Under the pieces are notes generated by a model that did no database searches, was not told the origin of the DNA, and saw only the letters and a program-made list of their open reading frames with translations. Below are positions 9,166 through 17,999 of a stretch of 64,000 nt of DNA, piece by piece; the stretch's first letter is position 1, and each line of letters starts with the position of its first letter. This DNA is from an uncultured Desulfovibrio sp. (GTDB taxonomy: Bacteria; Desulfobacterota; Desulfovibrionia; Desulfovibrionales; Desulfovibrionaceae): contig CAJXYU010000003.1 in the NCBI GenBank assembly GCA_913063155.1, forward strand, positions 248,001-312,000, in the 5' to 3' direction. A program made the position numbers and the translations under genes.

Positions 9166-10011
9166 CTATATGCCGGCTTTCTTCCCTTCCTCAATGTAGA
9201 TCTGGTTCAAACGCATGGCGATGGGACCGGGCGCGCCGCCGGAAAGTTCCGTACCGTCGATTTCCACCACAGGGCAGACAAAGGAGGTGGCGGACGTCAC
9301 AAAGGCTTCGGCAGCTTCCTGCGCCTCGGCTATAGTGAAAGGGCGCTCCTCTATTTCCAGCTTATGCTCGGCGGCAAGCTTCAGCACGGAGGCGCGGGTG
9401 ATGCCGGGCAGGATGGCGTTGGTCAGGTTCCGGGTCACGATCCGGCCTTTCCTGGTCACGATATAGGTATTGCTCGAGGTGCCCTCGGTGACGAATCCGT
9501 CCTCGACCAGCCAGGCGTCGTCCTTTCCCAGCTTTTTGGCGGCGGTCTTCGCCATGGAGGCGGCCAGGAGCTGAACGGTCTTAACGTCTCTGCGCTTCCA
9601 GCGGATATCCGGGGAGGAGACGACCCTGATCCCCTTCTTCTCTCCCATGAAGTTTTTTGCCTGAGTGAACATCACCACGGTCTGGGCAACGCCTTCCGGA
9701 AACAGGAAATCGCGATCGGCCACGCCACGCGTCACCTGGAGGTAGACGCAACCTTCCCGGATACCGTTCCGATCGATCAGTTCACGATGGATTTCGAACA
9801 ATGCATCGCGGCTCATGGGCTCTTCCATGCCCAATTCACCAAGGGATCTCTTCAGACGGGCCATGTGTCCGTCGAAATCCAGGAACCTGCCCTCCAGGAC
9901 GGAGGTGACCTCGTACACGGCGTCCGCAAACAGGAAGCCCCTGTCGAACACGGACACCATGGCCTCTTCCTCGGGCACGAATGCGCCGTCAACGAACACT
10001 ATGCGACTCAT
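9166..10011 (-). CDS. dat: D-amino-acid aminotransferase (class IV, D-alanine transaminase type)
   Basis: PLP enzyme of 281 residues that typically converts D-alanine and 2-oxoglutarate to pyruvate and D-glutamate. The order of motifs fits the D-amino-acid transaminase branch better than BCAT: DRGFLFADAVYEV near the N-terminus, the PLP-binding lysine in RRDVKTVQLLAASMAK, then VEDGFVTEGTSSN. The start at 10011 has a GAGG Shine-Dalgarno; the frame stays open upstream into the peptidase gene but without family similarity. Last gene of the leftward peptide-transport operon, 46 nt after the M20 peptidase. Together with the nearby racemase it suggests D-Glu/D-Ala metabolism. A 4-amino-4-deoxychorismate lyase or BCAT is less likely. 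Confidence 0.82.
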   Translation of the reverse strand: MSRIVFVDGAFVPEEEAMVSVFDRGFLFADAVYEVTSVLEGRFLDFDGHMARLKRSLGELGMEEPMSRDALFEIHRELIDRNGIREGCVYLQVTRGVADRDFLFPEGVAQTVVMFTQAKNFMGEKKGIRVVSSPDIRWKRRDVKTVQLLAASMAKTAAKKLGKDDAWLVEDGFVTEGTSSNTYIVTRKGRIVTRNLTNAILPGITRASVLKLAAEHKLEIEERPFTIAEAQEAAEAFVTSATSFVCPVVEIDGTELSGGAPGPIAMRLNQIYIEEGKKAGI

Positions 10012-10057
10012 GGCAGTACCTCGGTTATAGTTCCATATCGGTCTGACCGGAAACGCC

Positions 10058-11200
10058 CTATGTAGCTTCGGAAACGGCCTTTTTGCAAAGTTCGGCAACC
10101 ACGGTGATGGCCGGAATAATGCTCTTGAGCTCCATGTATTCATCCACACGGTGGGAATTTTCCCCGACCGGGCCCATGCCGTCGATGGTCGGGATGCCCA
10201 TGGCCGCGGTCCAGTTGCCGTCCGAGCAGCCACCGGTGGAAATCGCTCCGGCGTCAATACCCTGCTTTTCCGCCGCTCTTCTGAGCTGTTGCCAGAGCTG
10301 TTCGCTCTCGGGGCTGCTCTGCAGAGGCGGGCGCTGCCCACGCAGGGCCACTTCCACGGACGCGCCCGGAAGGAGGGTCTCCTCGGACAGGGTCTTGAAA
10401 AAGGCGTCCGCCTCGCGCATCTCGTCCATGGTTGAGTAGCGGACGTCCACGTCCACTGAGGCCTCGTCGGGAACAATATTCGTTTTGTCGCCGCCGCTGA
10501 TCACGGTGCACTGAGCGGTGATGCCGGAGCCGGGACGATTGAGCGCATTGATACGGCCGATCTGGTGCGCCAGCTCCACTACGGCGTTGACGCCCTTTTC
10601 GGGATCGGCGCCGGCATGGGAGGACACCCCGCGGGCGGTGACCCGGACGCGGTAGCCGCCCTTGCGGTTCACCACGTAGCGGAAGCCGGGACGGCAGGGC
10701 TCGAAAACCAGAACCCGGTCGCAGTCGGCGGCCGCATCTTCGATCCATTGCCTGGAATTCCTGGAACCGGTTTCCTCGTCGCCGTTGAAGGCCAAGCAGA
10801 TGGCCAGCCCTTCCAGAGCACCCTCTTCCTTCAGGCGCTCGACCACGTTGACGGCCAGCAGAAGACCGCCCTTCATGTCGTTGGCGCCGGGGCCGTGCGC
10901 CCGGTCGCCCTTGATGGAGAACGGACGGCGAAGCGCCTCGCCGGTGGGGAAAACCGTATCCATGTGGCCGAGAAACATGAAATCGTACCGGCCATTCCTG
11001 CTCGGAGTGCAGGCCTTGAGGCAGGGGACGCCGTCCTCGCCCTGGCGGGTCACTTCGGCTTTCAGGCCGAGAGCTTCGAGCCTGGCCGCAAGGTACAAAG
11101 CCACTTCGTACACGCCGTCGAGATTGTCGCTGCTGCTGTCCATGTTCACCAGCGTTTCGAAATCGTTGAGAAACTGTTCGTAGCGTTGTTGATCAGTCAT
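10058..11200 (-). CDS. M20 family zinc peptidase (glutamate carboxypeptidase-like)
   Basis: Di-zinc amidohydrolase of 380 residues related to carboxypeptidase G2, ArgE and DapE. Metal and catalytic motifs are visible: LGHMDTVFPTG (His and catalytic Asp), GPGANDMKGG (bridging Asp), NGDEETGS (catalytic Glu and ligand Glu) and the C-terminal HRVDEYM histidine. A dimerisation insert with SSHAGADPEKGVNA sits between the halves. No signal peptide, so it acts in the cytoplasm, presumably on short peptides or N-acyl amino acids brought in by the ABC transporter encoded just upstream. Precise substrate cannot be read from sequence. Confidence 0.85.
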   Translation of the reverse strand: MTDQQRYEQFLNDFETLVNMDSSSDNLDGVYEVALYLAARLEALGLKAEVTRQGEDGVPCLKACTPSRNGRYDFMFLGHMDTVFPTGEALRRPFSIKGDRAHGPGANDMKGGLLLAVNVVERLKEEGALEGLAICLAFNGDEETGSRNSRQWIEDAAADCDRVLVFEPCRPGFRYVVNRKGGYRVRVTARGVSSHAGADPEKGVNAVVELAHQIGRINALNRPGSGITAQCTVISGGDKTNIVPDEASVDVDVRYSTMDEMREADAFFKTLSEETLLPGASVEVALRGQRPPLQSSPESEQLWQQLRRAAEKQGIDAGAISTGGCSDGNWTAAMGIPTIDGMGPVGENSHRVDEYMELKSIIPAITVVAELCKKAVSEAT

Positions 11201-11242
11201 GAGAGAATTCCAGTCTGACAGGTCGGAATATCCGGTTATTGG

Positions 11243-12121
11243 TTAGCGGCTCAATTTCGGGTTCAGTTCGTCGCGGAGCCAGTCGGCGAACAGGTTGATG
11301 CCGACCACGAGCATGATCAAGGCGGAGCCCGGGAACAGAATCATCCACCACATGCCCGCGTAAATGTAGTTCTTGCCAATGGCAATCATCATGCCCAGGG
11401 ACGGTTCGGTCAGGGGAACGCCGACTCCCAGGAAGCTGAGGGTCGCTTCCAGCATGATGACCACGGCGAGGTCCACGGCCATGACGACCAAAATGGGCGG
11501 CAGGGCGTTGGGAAGAATATGCTGGAACAGGATGCGGATGTCCCGCGCTCCCGAGGCCTTGGCCGCCATGACATAAGGGTTGTTCTTGATCTCGAGCACG
11601 CTGCCCCTGATGGTTCGCGCGTACTTCACCCAGTCGGCGATGCAGATGGCGAAAATAACGGTAAACAAGCCCCGGGTCTCGAAGACGCCAAGCAGGAGGA
11701 CGGCCAGCAGGGTCGTGGAAAAGGAGAAGACGGTGTCTGCGCAACGCATGACGAATGCGTCCACGAGCCCGCCATAATAGCCACCGACCATGCCGAGGAT
11801 CACGCCAAGGGTTCCGGCGACGGCCACCACCGAGAAGCCCACCAGCATGGATGTGCGCAGGCCGTAGAGAATGGTGGAGAGGATGCAGCGGCCCTGGTCG
11901 TCCGTGCCCAGCGGAAAGCTCATCGAGCCTCCGTCCATCCAGGCGGGCTGGATCAGAACGTTGCCCAGGTCCACGGACTTGAGGTCGTACGGGTTCATGG
12001 GCGCGAGCAGCGGAGCGAACAGACCGGCCAGGATGAAGCAGATCATGATGGTCGCACCGATCACGGCCGCCTTGTCGCTCAGAAAGCTCCTGAGCCTTTT
12101 ATTCTTGATGGAACCGTTCAT
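11243..12121 (-). CDS. Peptide ABC transporter permease (DppC type)
   Basis: Inner-membrane permease of 292 residues of the dipeptide/oligopeptide/nickel class. It has an N-terminal helix (AAVIGATIMICFILAGLFAP), a periplasmic segment with LGTDDQGRC, and the cytoplasmic coupling loop (ASGARDIRILFQHILPN) that docks to the ATPases. I start at 12121 (MNGSIKNKRL); the 18 extra codons upstream overlap the other permease. Only 7 nt separate it from the DppB-type gene. It pairs with that permease to form the channel. Confidence 0.88.
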   Translation of the reverse strand: MNGSIKNKRLRSFLSDKAAVIGATIMICFILAGLFAPLLAPMNPYDLKSVDLGNVLIQPAWMDGGSMSFPLGTDDQGRCILSTILYGLRTSMLVGFSVVAVAGTLGVILGMVGGYYGGLVDAFVMRCADTVFSFSTTLLAVLLLGVFETRGLFTVIFAICIADWVKYARTIRGSVLEIKNNPYVMAAKASGARDIRILFQHILPNALPPILVVMAVDLAVVIMLEATLSFLGVGVPLTEPSLGMMIAIGKNYIYAGMWWMILFPGSALIMLVVGINLFADWLRDELNPKLSR

Positions 12122-12128
12122 GGAAGAC

Positions 12129-13094
12129 CTAATTGTATCTGATTTTGGGGTTGAGCACCGCGTAGAGCAGGTCAACCAGGATGTTGATGAACAGGATGAT
12201 GCACGACGTGAGCATGATGTAGGTGACGATGATGGGCTGATCCGTCTCGAAGATGGACGTCAGCAGGAGATTACCCATTCCCGGCCACTGGAAGATCGTT
12301 TCCGTGACGATGGAAAAGGCGATCAGCTCACCGAAGGAAAGGCCCGCGATGGTCACCACCGGAATGAGAACGTTGCGCAGCGCGTGCTTCAGAATGACCT
12401 TGGCCGGGGAAAGCCCCTTGGCCCATGCGGTCTTGATGTATTCCTCGCCCATAACCTCGCGCATGCCGGCGCGGGTCAGCCGCATCATGACGGCGAGCTG
12501 GTAGCTGGAAAGCGTCAGTGCGGGCAGAATGATGTGCTTCAATCCATCCAGGGTCAGCAGCCCGGTACGCCACGGTCCCAACTGGACGGTATCGCCACGC
12601 CCGAAGGCGGGCAGTATCTCCAGATACACCGAACAGAGCATGACCAACAGGATACCCGTCAGGAAGGTCGGGATGGAAATGCCCAATAACGATCCCGACA
12701 TGAGTATTCGGCTGACGCAGCCCTTCGGCCAGATGGAAACCACGATTCCCATGCCCACCCCGACGGCGAAAGAGATGAGGATGGCCACGAGGGCCAGCTC
12801 GAAGGTGGCGGGAAAGCGTTCGAGGATGGTGTCGAGTGCGTCCACCTGACTGACGTAGGATTTACCGAACTCCCCTTTCAGGGCTCCGCCGAGAAATTTG
12901 ATGTACTGAATGTGCGTGGGCTGGTCGAGGCCGTAAGCGTGGCGGACCATTTCCCGCTCTTCCTGAGTCGCGTACTTGCCCGCCAACATGAGCACCGGGT
13001 CGCCGGTATAGCGGAAAAGACAGAAGCAGACAAAGGAGACCGCCAGAAGAACCAGAAGTCCCTGCAGGACTCTTCGAAGAATGTATGATGCCAT
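12129..13094 (-). CDS. Peptide ABC transporter permease (DppB type)
   Basis: Inner-membrane permease of 321 residues. The N-terminus MASYILRRVLQGLLVLLAV is the standard DppB/OppB opening, followed by SFVCFCLFRYTGDPV and, in the C-terminal half, the coupling loop AWAKGLSPAKVILKHALRN. I prefer the ATG at 13094 over 13127 because of this N-terminus and because a 9-bp hairpin lies at 13105-13126 in the leader. The Shine-Dalgarno is poor, so translation may depend on the upstream gene. Confidence 0.87.
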   Translation of the reverse strand: MASYILRRVLQGLLVLLAVSFVCFCLFRYTGDPVLMLAGKYATQEEREMVRHAYGLDQPTHIQYIKFLGGALKGEFGKSYVSQVDALDTILERFPATFELALVAILISFAVGVGMGIVVSIWPKGCVSRILMSGSLLGISIPTFLTGILLVMLCSVYLEILPAFGRGDTVQLGPWRTGLLTLDGLKHIILPALTLSSYQLAVMMRLTRAGMREVMGEEYIKTAWAKGLSPAKVILKHALRNVLIPVVTIAGLSFGELIAFSIVTETIFQWPGMGNLLLTSIFETDQPIIVTYIMLTSCIILFINILVDLLYAVLNPKIRYN

Positions 13095-13104
13095 AGTGGT
13101 GAAT

Positions 13105-13126
13105 TGGGGCCGCTCGCGCGGCCCCA
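13105..13126 (-). other. Intercistronic hairpin between binding protein and permease genes
   Basis: Perfect 9-bp stem TGGGGCCGC with loop TCGC, lying between the binding-protein stop (13143) and the permease start (13094), with no following T-run. Such hairpins often stabilise the upstream mRNA so that the binding protein is made in excess over the membrane parts; that role is inferred from position. Confidence 0.6.
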
Positions 13127-13142
13127 TTGGGTTCTCGATTCG

Positions 13143-14657
13143 TTACTGGATTTCCTTAACCACGATCCAACGGTCGGAACGCGGGGAGAACTTGATGTTC
13201 TTGCCTTTCACGACGGCGTAGAGGTCCTGCTGATAGTGCAGGGGAATCCACGCCACGTCTTCCATAGCCATGCGGTTGATCTGCTGCAGGGCCTTGTTGC
13301 GCTCTGCAGGATCGATGATGCTGGAAGACTTGATGATCAGATCGTCAATGGCCGGGTTGGAGTACACGGCGCCGTTGTATGCGCCCATGCCCTTTTCCTT
13401 GTTCCAGGTGTGAAGCAGCTTCTCAGCGCTGCGGCCGAAGTCGAAGGAACCGTCGAACCAGCCCACCAGATAGAACGGGTGCTTGAACTCGGCGGTTTCG
13501 TCGAAGAAGATGGACTTGGGTTTGACGTCCAGGCTCACCTTCAGACCGACCTTGGCAAAGTACTTGGCCACGGCTTCACAGATCTTCTCGTCATTGATGT
13601 AACGGTCGTTGGGACCGACAACGGAGATTTCAAAACCATCGGCGTAGCCGGCTTCGGCCAGCAACTGCTTCGCCTTTTCCGGGTTGTATTCCAGACGCTT
13701 GATTCCTGCGTCGTACCCCTTGGTGGCCACGTCGGGAATCTGGGCGGCCTTGGTGGCCATGCCGTGCATGACCTTGTCGATGATCTCGTCTTCATTGATG
13801 GCGTAGGCCAGGGCCTGACGGACGCGCTTGTCGGCGAAGGGAGTGCCGGGCTTGTTGGAGACGGTCAGGTAGATACAGCGGCGGGCCGGACGGGCAATGA
13901 CGTCGACATTGGGCATCTTGGCGATGCGGTCGGCCAGGGTCAGGGGAACGCCGTTGACGATATCGGCCTGACGACCGGCCAGGGCGGCAAAGCGGGTGGC
14001 GTCCTCAGTGATGGGGCGGATCTCGACGGTCTTGTACTTGGGAGCGCCTTCCCAGTAGTCGGGGTTGGCGTGCATCTTCACATAGGAGCCCTTGACCCAC
14101 TCGTCGAAGACGTAGGCGCCGGTGCCGATGGGCCGGGTGTTGTAATCGCCGTCGTCACGCTTCAGGGAGGACTCTTTGTCCACGATGAAGTTCTGGTGCA
14201 TGGTTTCCGCGAACCAGGGAACCGGCTTCACGGTCTTGAAGATGACGGTGTACGGGTCCGGGGTCTCGATGCCGGCGATGGAGTTGCCGAAGTTCAGGAA
14301 ACGGGAGTACTTCGGGTCCTTCATGCGCTCGAAGGTAAACTTGACGTCTTCGGCGTTGAAGTCGTTTCCGTTGTGGAACTTCACGCCCTTGCGAAGCTTG
14401 AATTCCCAAGTCAGCGGATCGAGACGCTTCCATTCGGTAGCCAGGGCCGGAGTCAGCTTTCCGTCGGGAGACTTGCGCTGCAGCAGGCCGTCGAAAAAGT
14501 TGGACATGTAGGAGTAGTTGGCATCGGAAGAGTATGCCTGCGGATTCATGGACTTGGGCGGGGCGTCCGTGGCGATGACCAGATCAGCCTTGGCCATGGC
14601 CATGGACGGCAGAGCCAGCAGTCCAAGGAGCAATGCAACAACAGCAAAACGTTTCAT
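13143..14657 (-). CDS. Peptide ABC transporter substrate-binding protein (family 5)
   Basis: Periplasmic solute-binding protein of 504 residues, the usual size for the DppA/OppA family. Signal peptide MKRFAVVALLLGLLALPSMA is followed by a mature protein with the family hallmarks LTWEFKLRKGVKFHNG and FNAEDVKFTFERM, and later RQALAYAINEDEIIDK. A strong GGAGG Shine-Dalgarno precedes the ATG. It is third in a leftward operon, after the two ATPase genes. Ligand is not predictable, but the neighbouring peptidase and D-amino-acid enzymes favour peptides over nickel. Confidence 0.93.
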   Translation of the reverse strand: MKRFAVVALLLGLLALPSMAMAKADLVIATDAPPKSMNPQAYSSDANYSYMSNFFDGLLQRKSPDGKLTPALATEWKRLDPLTWEFKLRKGVKFHNGNDFNAEDVKFTFERMKDPKYSRFLNFGNSIAGIETPDPYTVIFKTVKPVPWFAETMHQNFIVDKESSLKRDDGDYNTRPIGTGAYVFDEWVKGSYVKMHANPDYWEGAPKYKTVEIRPITEDATRFAALAGRQADIVNGVPLTLADRIAKMPNVDVIARPARRCIYLTVSNKPGTPFADKRVRQALAYAINEDEIIDKVMHGMATKAAQIPDVATKGYDAGIKRLEYNPEKAKQLLAEAGYADGFEISVVGPNDRYINDEKICEAVAKYFAKVGLKVSLDVKPKSIFFDETAEFKHPFYLVGWFDGSFDFGRSAEKLLHTWNKEKGMGAYNGAVYSNPAIDDLIIKSSSIIDPAERNKALQQINRMAMEDVAWIPLHYQQDLYAVVKGKNIKFSPRSDRWIVVKEIQ

Positions 14658-14703
14658 GGGTTGAACCTCCGGGTACGAGTTATTTCCTTATTACCAATTC
14701 CCC

Positions 14704-15669
14704 TCAATACAAATGGCACGTCACCTGGTGGCCGTTGCCGAAATCCTTTGTAGCCGGGACTTCCTGCGCACAGATGTCCATGGCTTTGGGACATCGTGTA
14801 TGAAAGCGGCAGCCCGAAGGCGGATTGATCGGGCTGGGCACATCTCCGACAAGGATCTGGCGGTTCCTTCCCCGACGGGGGTCCGGAACCGGCACGGCCG
14901 ACAGGAGCGCCTGTGTGTACGGGTGTTTCGGGTCGCTGTAGATGGCCGCATAGGAGCCCGTCTCCATGACCTTGCCCAGGTACATGACGACGATGCGGTC
15001 ACAGATGTATTCCACCACGGCCAGGTCGTGGGAGATGATCATCAGGGAAAGATCGAACTCCTTCTTGAGTTCCATGAGCAAATTGATGATCTGGGCCTGG
15101 ATGGAAACGTCCAAGGCGGAAACGGGTTCGTCGCCGATGATGACCGACGGGTTCAAGGCCAGGGCGCGGGCTATGCCGAGGCGCTGCCGCTGGCCGCCGG
15201 AAAACTCGTGAGGATAGCGATTTCCCAGCTCCGGCTTCATGCCCACGGTCTCCAGCAGAAAGGCGAGGCGGTCCTTGCGTTCACTGCCGGTGTACATCCT
15301 GTGCACGTCCATCGGGTTGGACAAGATCTGGTTGACGGTCATGCGCGGATTCAGTGACGAATACGGATCCTGGAAGATAAGCTGCATTTCCCGGCGCAGA
15401 GCGCGCATTTCCGCTGCGGACATTTCGCTCATGTCCCTGCCTTTCCAGCGGACCACGCCGCCGGTGGGAGGAATGAGCCGCATGGTGGCGAGGCCTGCGG
15501 TGCTCTTACCGCAGCCGGACTCGCCCACGATGCCGAGGGTCTCGCCCTTGTGAAGCTCCAGGTCGATGCCGTCCACGGCGTAGACATGGCCGACCACGCG
15601 CGACAGGATGCCCTTGCGGATCGGAAAATGGACCTTGAGATCCTCTGCCTTGATGAGGGTTTCTGTCAT
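14704..15669 (-). CDS. Peptide ABC transporter ATPase (DppF type)
   Basis: Cytoplasmic ATPase of 321 residues with Walker A GESGCGKST, signature FSGGQRQRLGIARAL, Walker B VIIGDEPVSALD, and the C-terminal oligopeptide-transporter domain with a cysteine cluster (GCRFHTRCPKAMDICAQEVP) found in DppD/F and OppD/F proteins. It follows the other ATPase gene after 3 nt and would form a heterodimer with it. Confidence 0.92.
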   Translation of the reverse strand: MTETLIKAEDLKVHFPIRKGILSRVVGHVYAVDGIDLELHKGETLGIVGESGCGKSTAGLATMRLIPPTGGVVRWKGRDMSEMSAAEMRALRREMQLIFQDPYSSLNPRMTVNQILSNPMDVHRMYTGSERKDRLAFLLETVGMKPELGNRYPHEFSGGQRQRLGIARALALNPSVIIGDEPVSALDVSIQAQIINLLMELKKEFDLSLMIISHDLAVVEYICDRIVVMYLGKVMETGSYAAIYSDPKHPYTQALLSAVPVPDPRRGRNRQILVGDVPSPINPPSGCRFHTRCPKAMDICAQEVPATKDFGNGHQVTCHLY

Positions 15670-15672
15670 TGT

Positions 15673-16671
15673 CTAATGAGGGATATGCAGCCAACACCGG
15701 ACGGCGTGGCTGTCGTTGATTTCCGTAAGCTGCGGTTCCCGCTCGCTACAGATGGGCATGGCCTTGGGACAGCGCTCCTGAAACTTGCACCCCTTGGGCA
15801 GCGAATAGAGGCTGGGCACCATTCCCTTGATCTCGTTGAGCTTTTCGAACTTTCCGGCGGTGCGGCGGCCGAGAATGGGCGTGGAGTCCAGCAGGCCCCT
15901 GGTGTAGGGGTGCAGCGTGTTTTCGAAAAGCTCTACGGTGTCGGCCTGCTCCACCACGCGGCCCGCGTACATGACCACCACGCTGTCCGCGGTCTCGGCG
16001 ATAACGCCGAGGTCGTGGGTGATCATCTCCACTGCCGTGCCGAAGTCTTCCTTGAGCTTGATGATCAGGTCGAGGATCTGGGCCTGGACGGTCACATCCA
16101 GGGCCGTTGTGGGCTCGTCCGCGATAAGAATCTCCGGTTCGCAGGACAATGCCATGGCGATCATGGCCCGCTGGCGCATCCCGCCGGAAAGCTGGTGGGG
16201 ATATTCCCTGGCTCTGGCCCGGGGCGCCGGAATCTGCACCCGGGCCAGCATCTCGACGGAAGCGTCCAGGGCGTCCTTCCTGCTCATGCCTCTATGCAGC
16301 ATGAACATCTCGGACAACTGATCCCCGATGGTGAAGACCGGGTTGAGCGAGGTCATAGGCTCCTGAAAGATCATGGAGATGCGGTCACCCCGCACATGAC
16401 GCATTTCCGCCATGCTGAGCTTGGTCAGGTCCTTGCCGTCGAACATGATCCGACCGCCCACGATCTTGCCGGGAGGGGACGGAACAAGCCGCATGACCGA
16501 CTGGGCGGTCACGCTCTTGCCGCAGCCGGATTCTCCGACCACGCCAAGCACCTTGCCCTTGGACAAGGAGAACGACGCTCCATCCACCGCCTTGGCGACC
16601 CCTTCCGAAGAGTAGAAGTAGGTCTGGAGGCCGTCTATTTCTAAAATAACATTTTTGTCATCAATGGACAT
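15673..16671 (-). CDS. Peptide ABC transporter ATPase (DppD type)
   Basis: First gene of the leftward operon: a 332-residue ATPase with Walker A GESGCGKSV, signature LSGGMRQRAMIAMAL, Walker B ILIADEPTTALD, and the C-terminal domain with GCKFQERCPKAMPICSERE. A weak Shine-Dalgarno (ACAGGT) precedes the start. The upstream 150 bp are AT-rich and contain a 10-bp-arm inverted repeat that could be an operator for the operon. Confidence 0.92.
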   Translation of the reverse strand: MSIDDKNVILEIDGLQTYFYSSEGVAKAVDGASFSLSKGKVLGVVGESGCGKSVTAQSVMRLVPSPPGKIVGGRIMFDGKDLTKLSMAEMRHVRGDRISMIFQEPMTSLNPVFTIGDQLSEMFMLHRGMSRKDALDASVEMLARVQIPAPRARAREYPHQLSGGMRQRAMIAMALSCEPEILIADEPTTALDVTVQAQILDLIIKLKEDFGTAVEMITHDLGVIAETADSVVVMYAGRVVEQADTVELFENTLHPYTRGLLDSTPILGRRTAGKFEKLNEIKGMVPSLYSLPKGCKFQERCPKAMPICSEREPQLTEINDSHAVRCWLHIPH

Positions 16672-16758
16672 ATTTAAACCTGTAGCGTGTCCTTTTTTTT
16701 ACATCTGAGGCAATTTTGTTAATAAAATTTTCAATACGCCGTCAAATAAAATTTACAA

Positions 16759-16785
16759 TGTGGTTTAATTTTTATTTAAACCACA
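16759..16785. promoter_or_regulatory. AT-rich inverted repeat upstream of the peptide operon
   Basis: TGTGGTTTAA and its exact complement TTAAACCACA are separated by 7 nt. It sits about 90 bp upstream of the first ATPase gene and just downstream of the regulator gene, in a markedly AT-rich stretch (16672-16824). A TTGACC-like hexamer lies beside it on the minus strand. There is no T-run, so an operator is more likely than a terminator. Confidence 0.5.
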
Positions 16786-16824
16786 CCGGTCAACACAAGC
16801 TGTTATAATAATGATTGCAGATGG

Positions 16825-17949
16825 TTAAAAAAGCTTTACCTCGGATGTAGCAAGCAGTTCATCCATGGCTTCATCGAAGAATTTTCGCGCATCCCACCGG
16901 GCGAACTTCTCGGCGACATACTCACGGAGCCCTTGCGGCGTATTTCGGGGATCATCGGAATTGAGCGAGGCCTTGCACATCTCCACCTCGCCTTCGAACA
17001 ACCGCAGGGTCGGGGGAGCATCCGTGGAAAATCCCTGAAGGTTGTGCTGATCATAGGGATTTTCATAGGAATGGGGACTGCTGCCTGTGAAATTGATTTT
17101 CGGTTTTTTCCCATCGGCGTCCTGAATGAGGAACTCAAAGGTGGAACAACGCTCCACGATGTGAAAACGATGCTGCTCCGGAAATTTGACGGCGCTGGAA
17201 ATGGCGTTGGCGTAGTACTGGGCGTAAAGCTTCAGCTTGGCCGTGTCCTCGGACCGGACACATTTCCCGATATTGCGGTCCATGCTTTCGCTGAAACATT
17301 TGCCGCACATATAGTTGACGACCCGGCTGCCTTTTCGGCAATTCTCGCGAAAAAGCCTCAGCCGTTCCTGCACCATCCGGCCGGTCAACGCGTAGAGGAA
17401 TCGGGCGGCCTCCCCTCCCACTTCCAGCTGGAATTCCTTCATCATATAAAGAGCATATGGTTGGTAAATACCGCTGGGCCGATTCTTGACCAGAACCTTG
17501 GTGCCGCCGATGGCCTCGAAAACCGCCAGAATCATTTCAAAATGGAGCCGGTCGTAATGGGGAAGGATCCGGCCTTCGATCTTCCTGCGCTGGTTGTTGA
17601 CCAGAATGGCCGGAATGTCATGCTCGTTCAGCGCCCGGTAGTCGTACTCCGCCAACACGGCGTTGATCTCGGAAACAGTATGGTTCAGCGCCAGAAGAAT
17701 GGAGGCGATCTTGTCCTTTCCCGGATGGTTGATCTGGCCTTTGCTCAGTTTGGTCAGGTACGTATTGGAAACACCCGAGAGTTTGCTGATGTTGTTGAGG
17801 TTCAGATCGCTCGCGGCAATGATGTCCAATATGGTATCCGGGTACTTTCTCATGGTGATGGGGGGGGTTGGAGTTGCTTCCCTTTCAAGAGTGCGGATTT
17901 TCAGGTTAGCAAAAAATTGCATGAAGTTGAATTTTTTTTTACCCTTCAT
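16825..17949 (-). CDS. HTH regulator with unknown C-terminal domain
   Basis: A 374-residue protein with an XRE/lambda-repressor-like helix-turn-helix at about residues 35-95 (DLNLNNISKLSGVSNTYLTK) joined to a ~270-residue domain I do not recognise. That domain has cysteines arranged C...CxxC...C (ENCRKGS, YMCGKCFS, NIGKCV), possibly a metal site. The start is uncertain: 17949 has no good Shine-Dalgarno, and 17922 or 17853 are alternatives, with 17853 trimming directly to the HTH. It lies between the peptide operon and a divergent racemase gene, so it probably regulates one or both, perhaps in response to an amino acid or peptide. Confidence 0.6.
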   Translation of the reverse strand: MKGKKKFNFMQFFANLKIRTLEREATPTPPITMRKYPDTILDIIAASDLNLNNISKLSGVSNTYLTKLSKGQINHPGKDKIASILLALNHTVSEINAVLAEYDYRALNEHDIPAILVNNQRRKIEGRILPHYDRLHFEMILAVFEAIGGTKVLVKNRPSGIYQPYALYMMKEFQLEVGGEAARFLYALTGRMVQERLRLFRENCRKGSRVVNYMCGKCFSESMDRNIGKCVRSEDTAKLKLYAQYYANAISSAVKFPEQHRFHIVERCSTFEFLIQDADGKKPKINFTGSSPHSYENPYDQHNLQGFSTDAPPTLRLFEGEVEMCKASLNSDDPRNTPQGLREYVAEKFARWDARKFFDEAMDELLATSEVKLF

Positions 17950-17999
17950 TTTTCAAAGCAGATTCATGCAACCCGTATCACACCAAACGAGCTACATAA

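Noticed and set aside
13104-14753. 549-codon plus-strand frame opposite the peptide-binding protein gene
   Set aside because: Shadow of a clear substrate-binding protein; Val/Gly/His-rich and without motifs.
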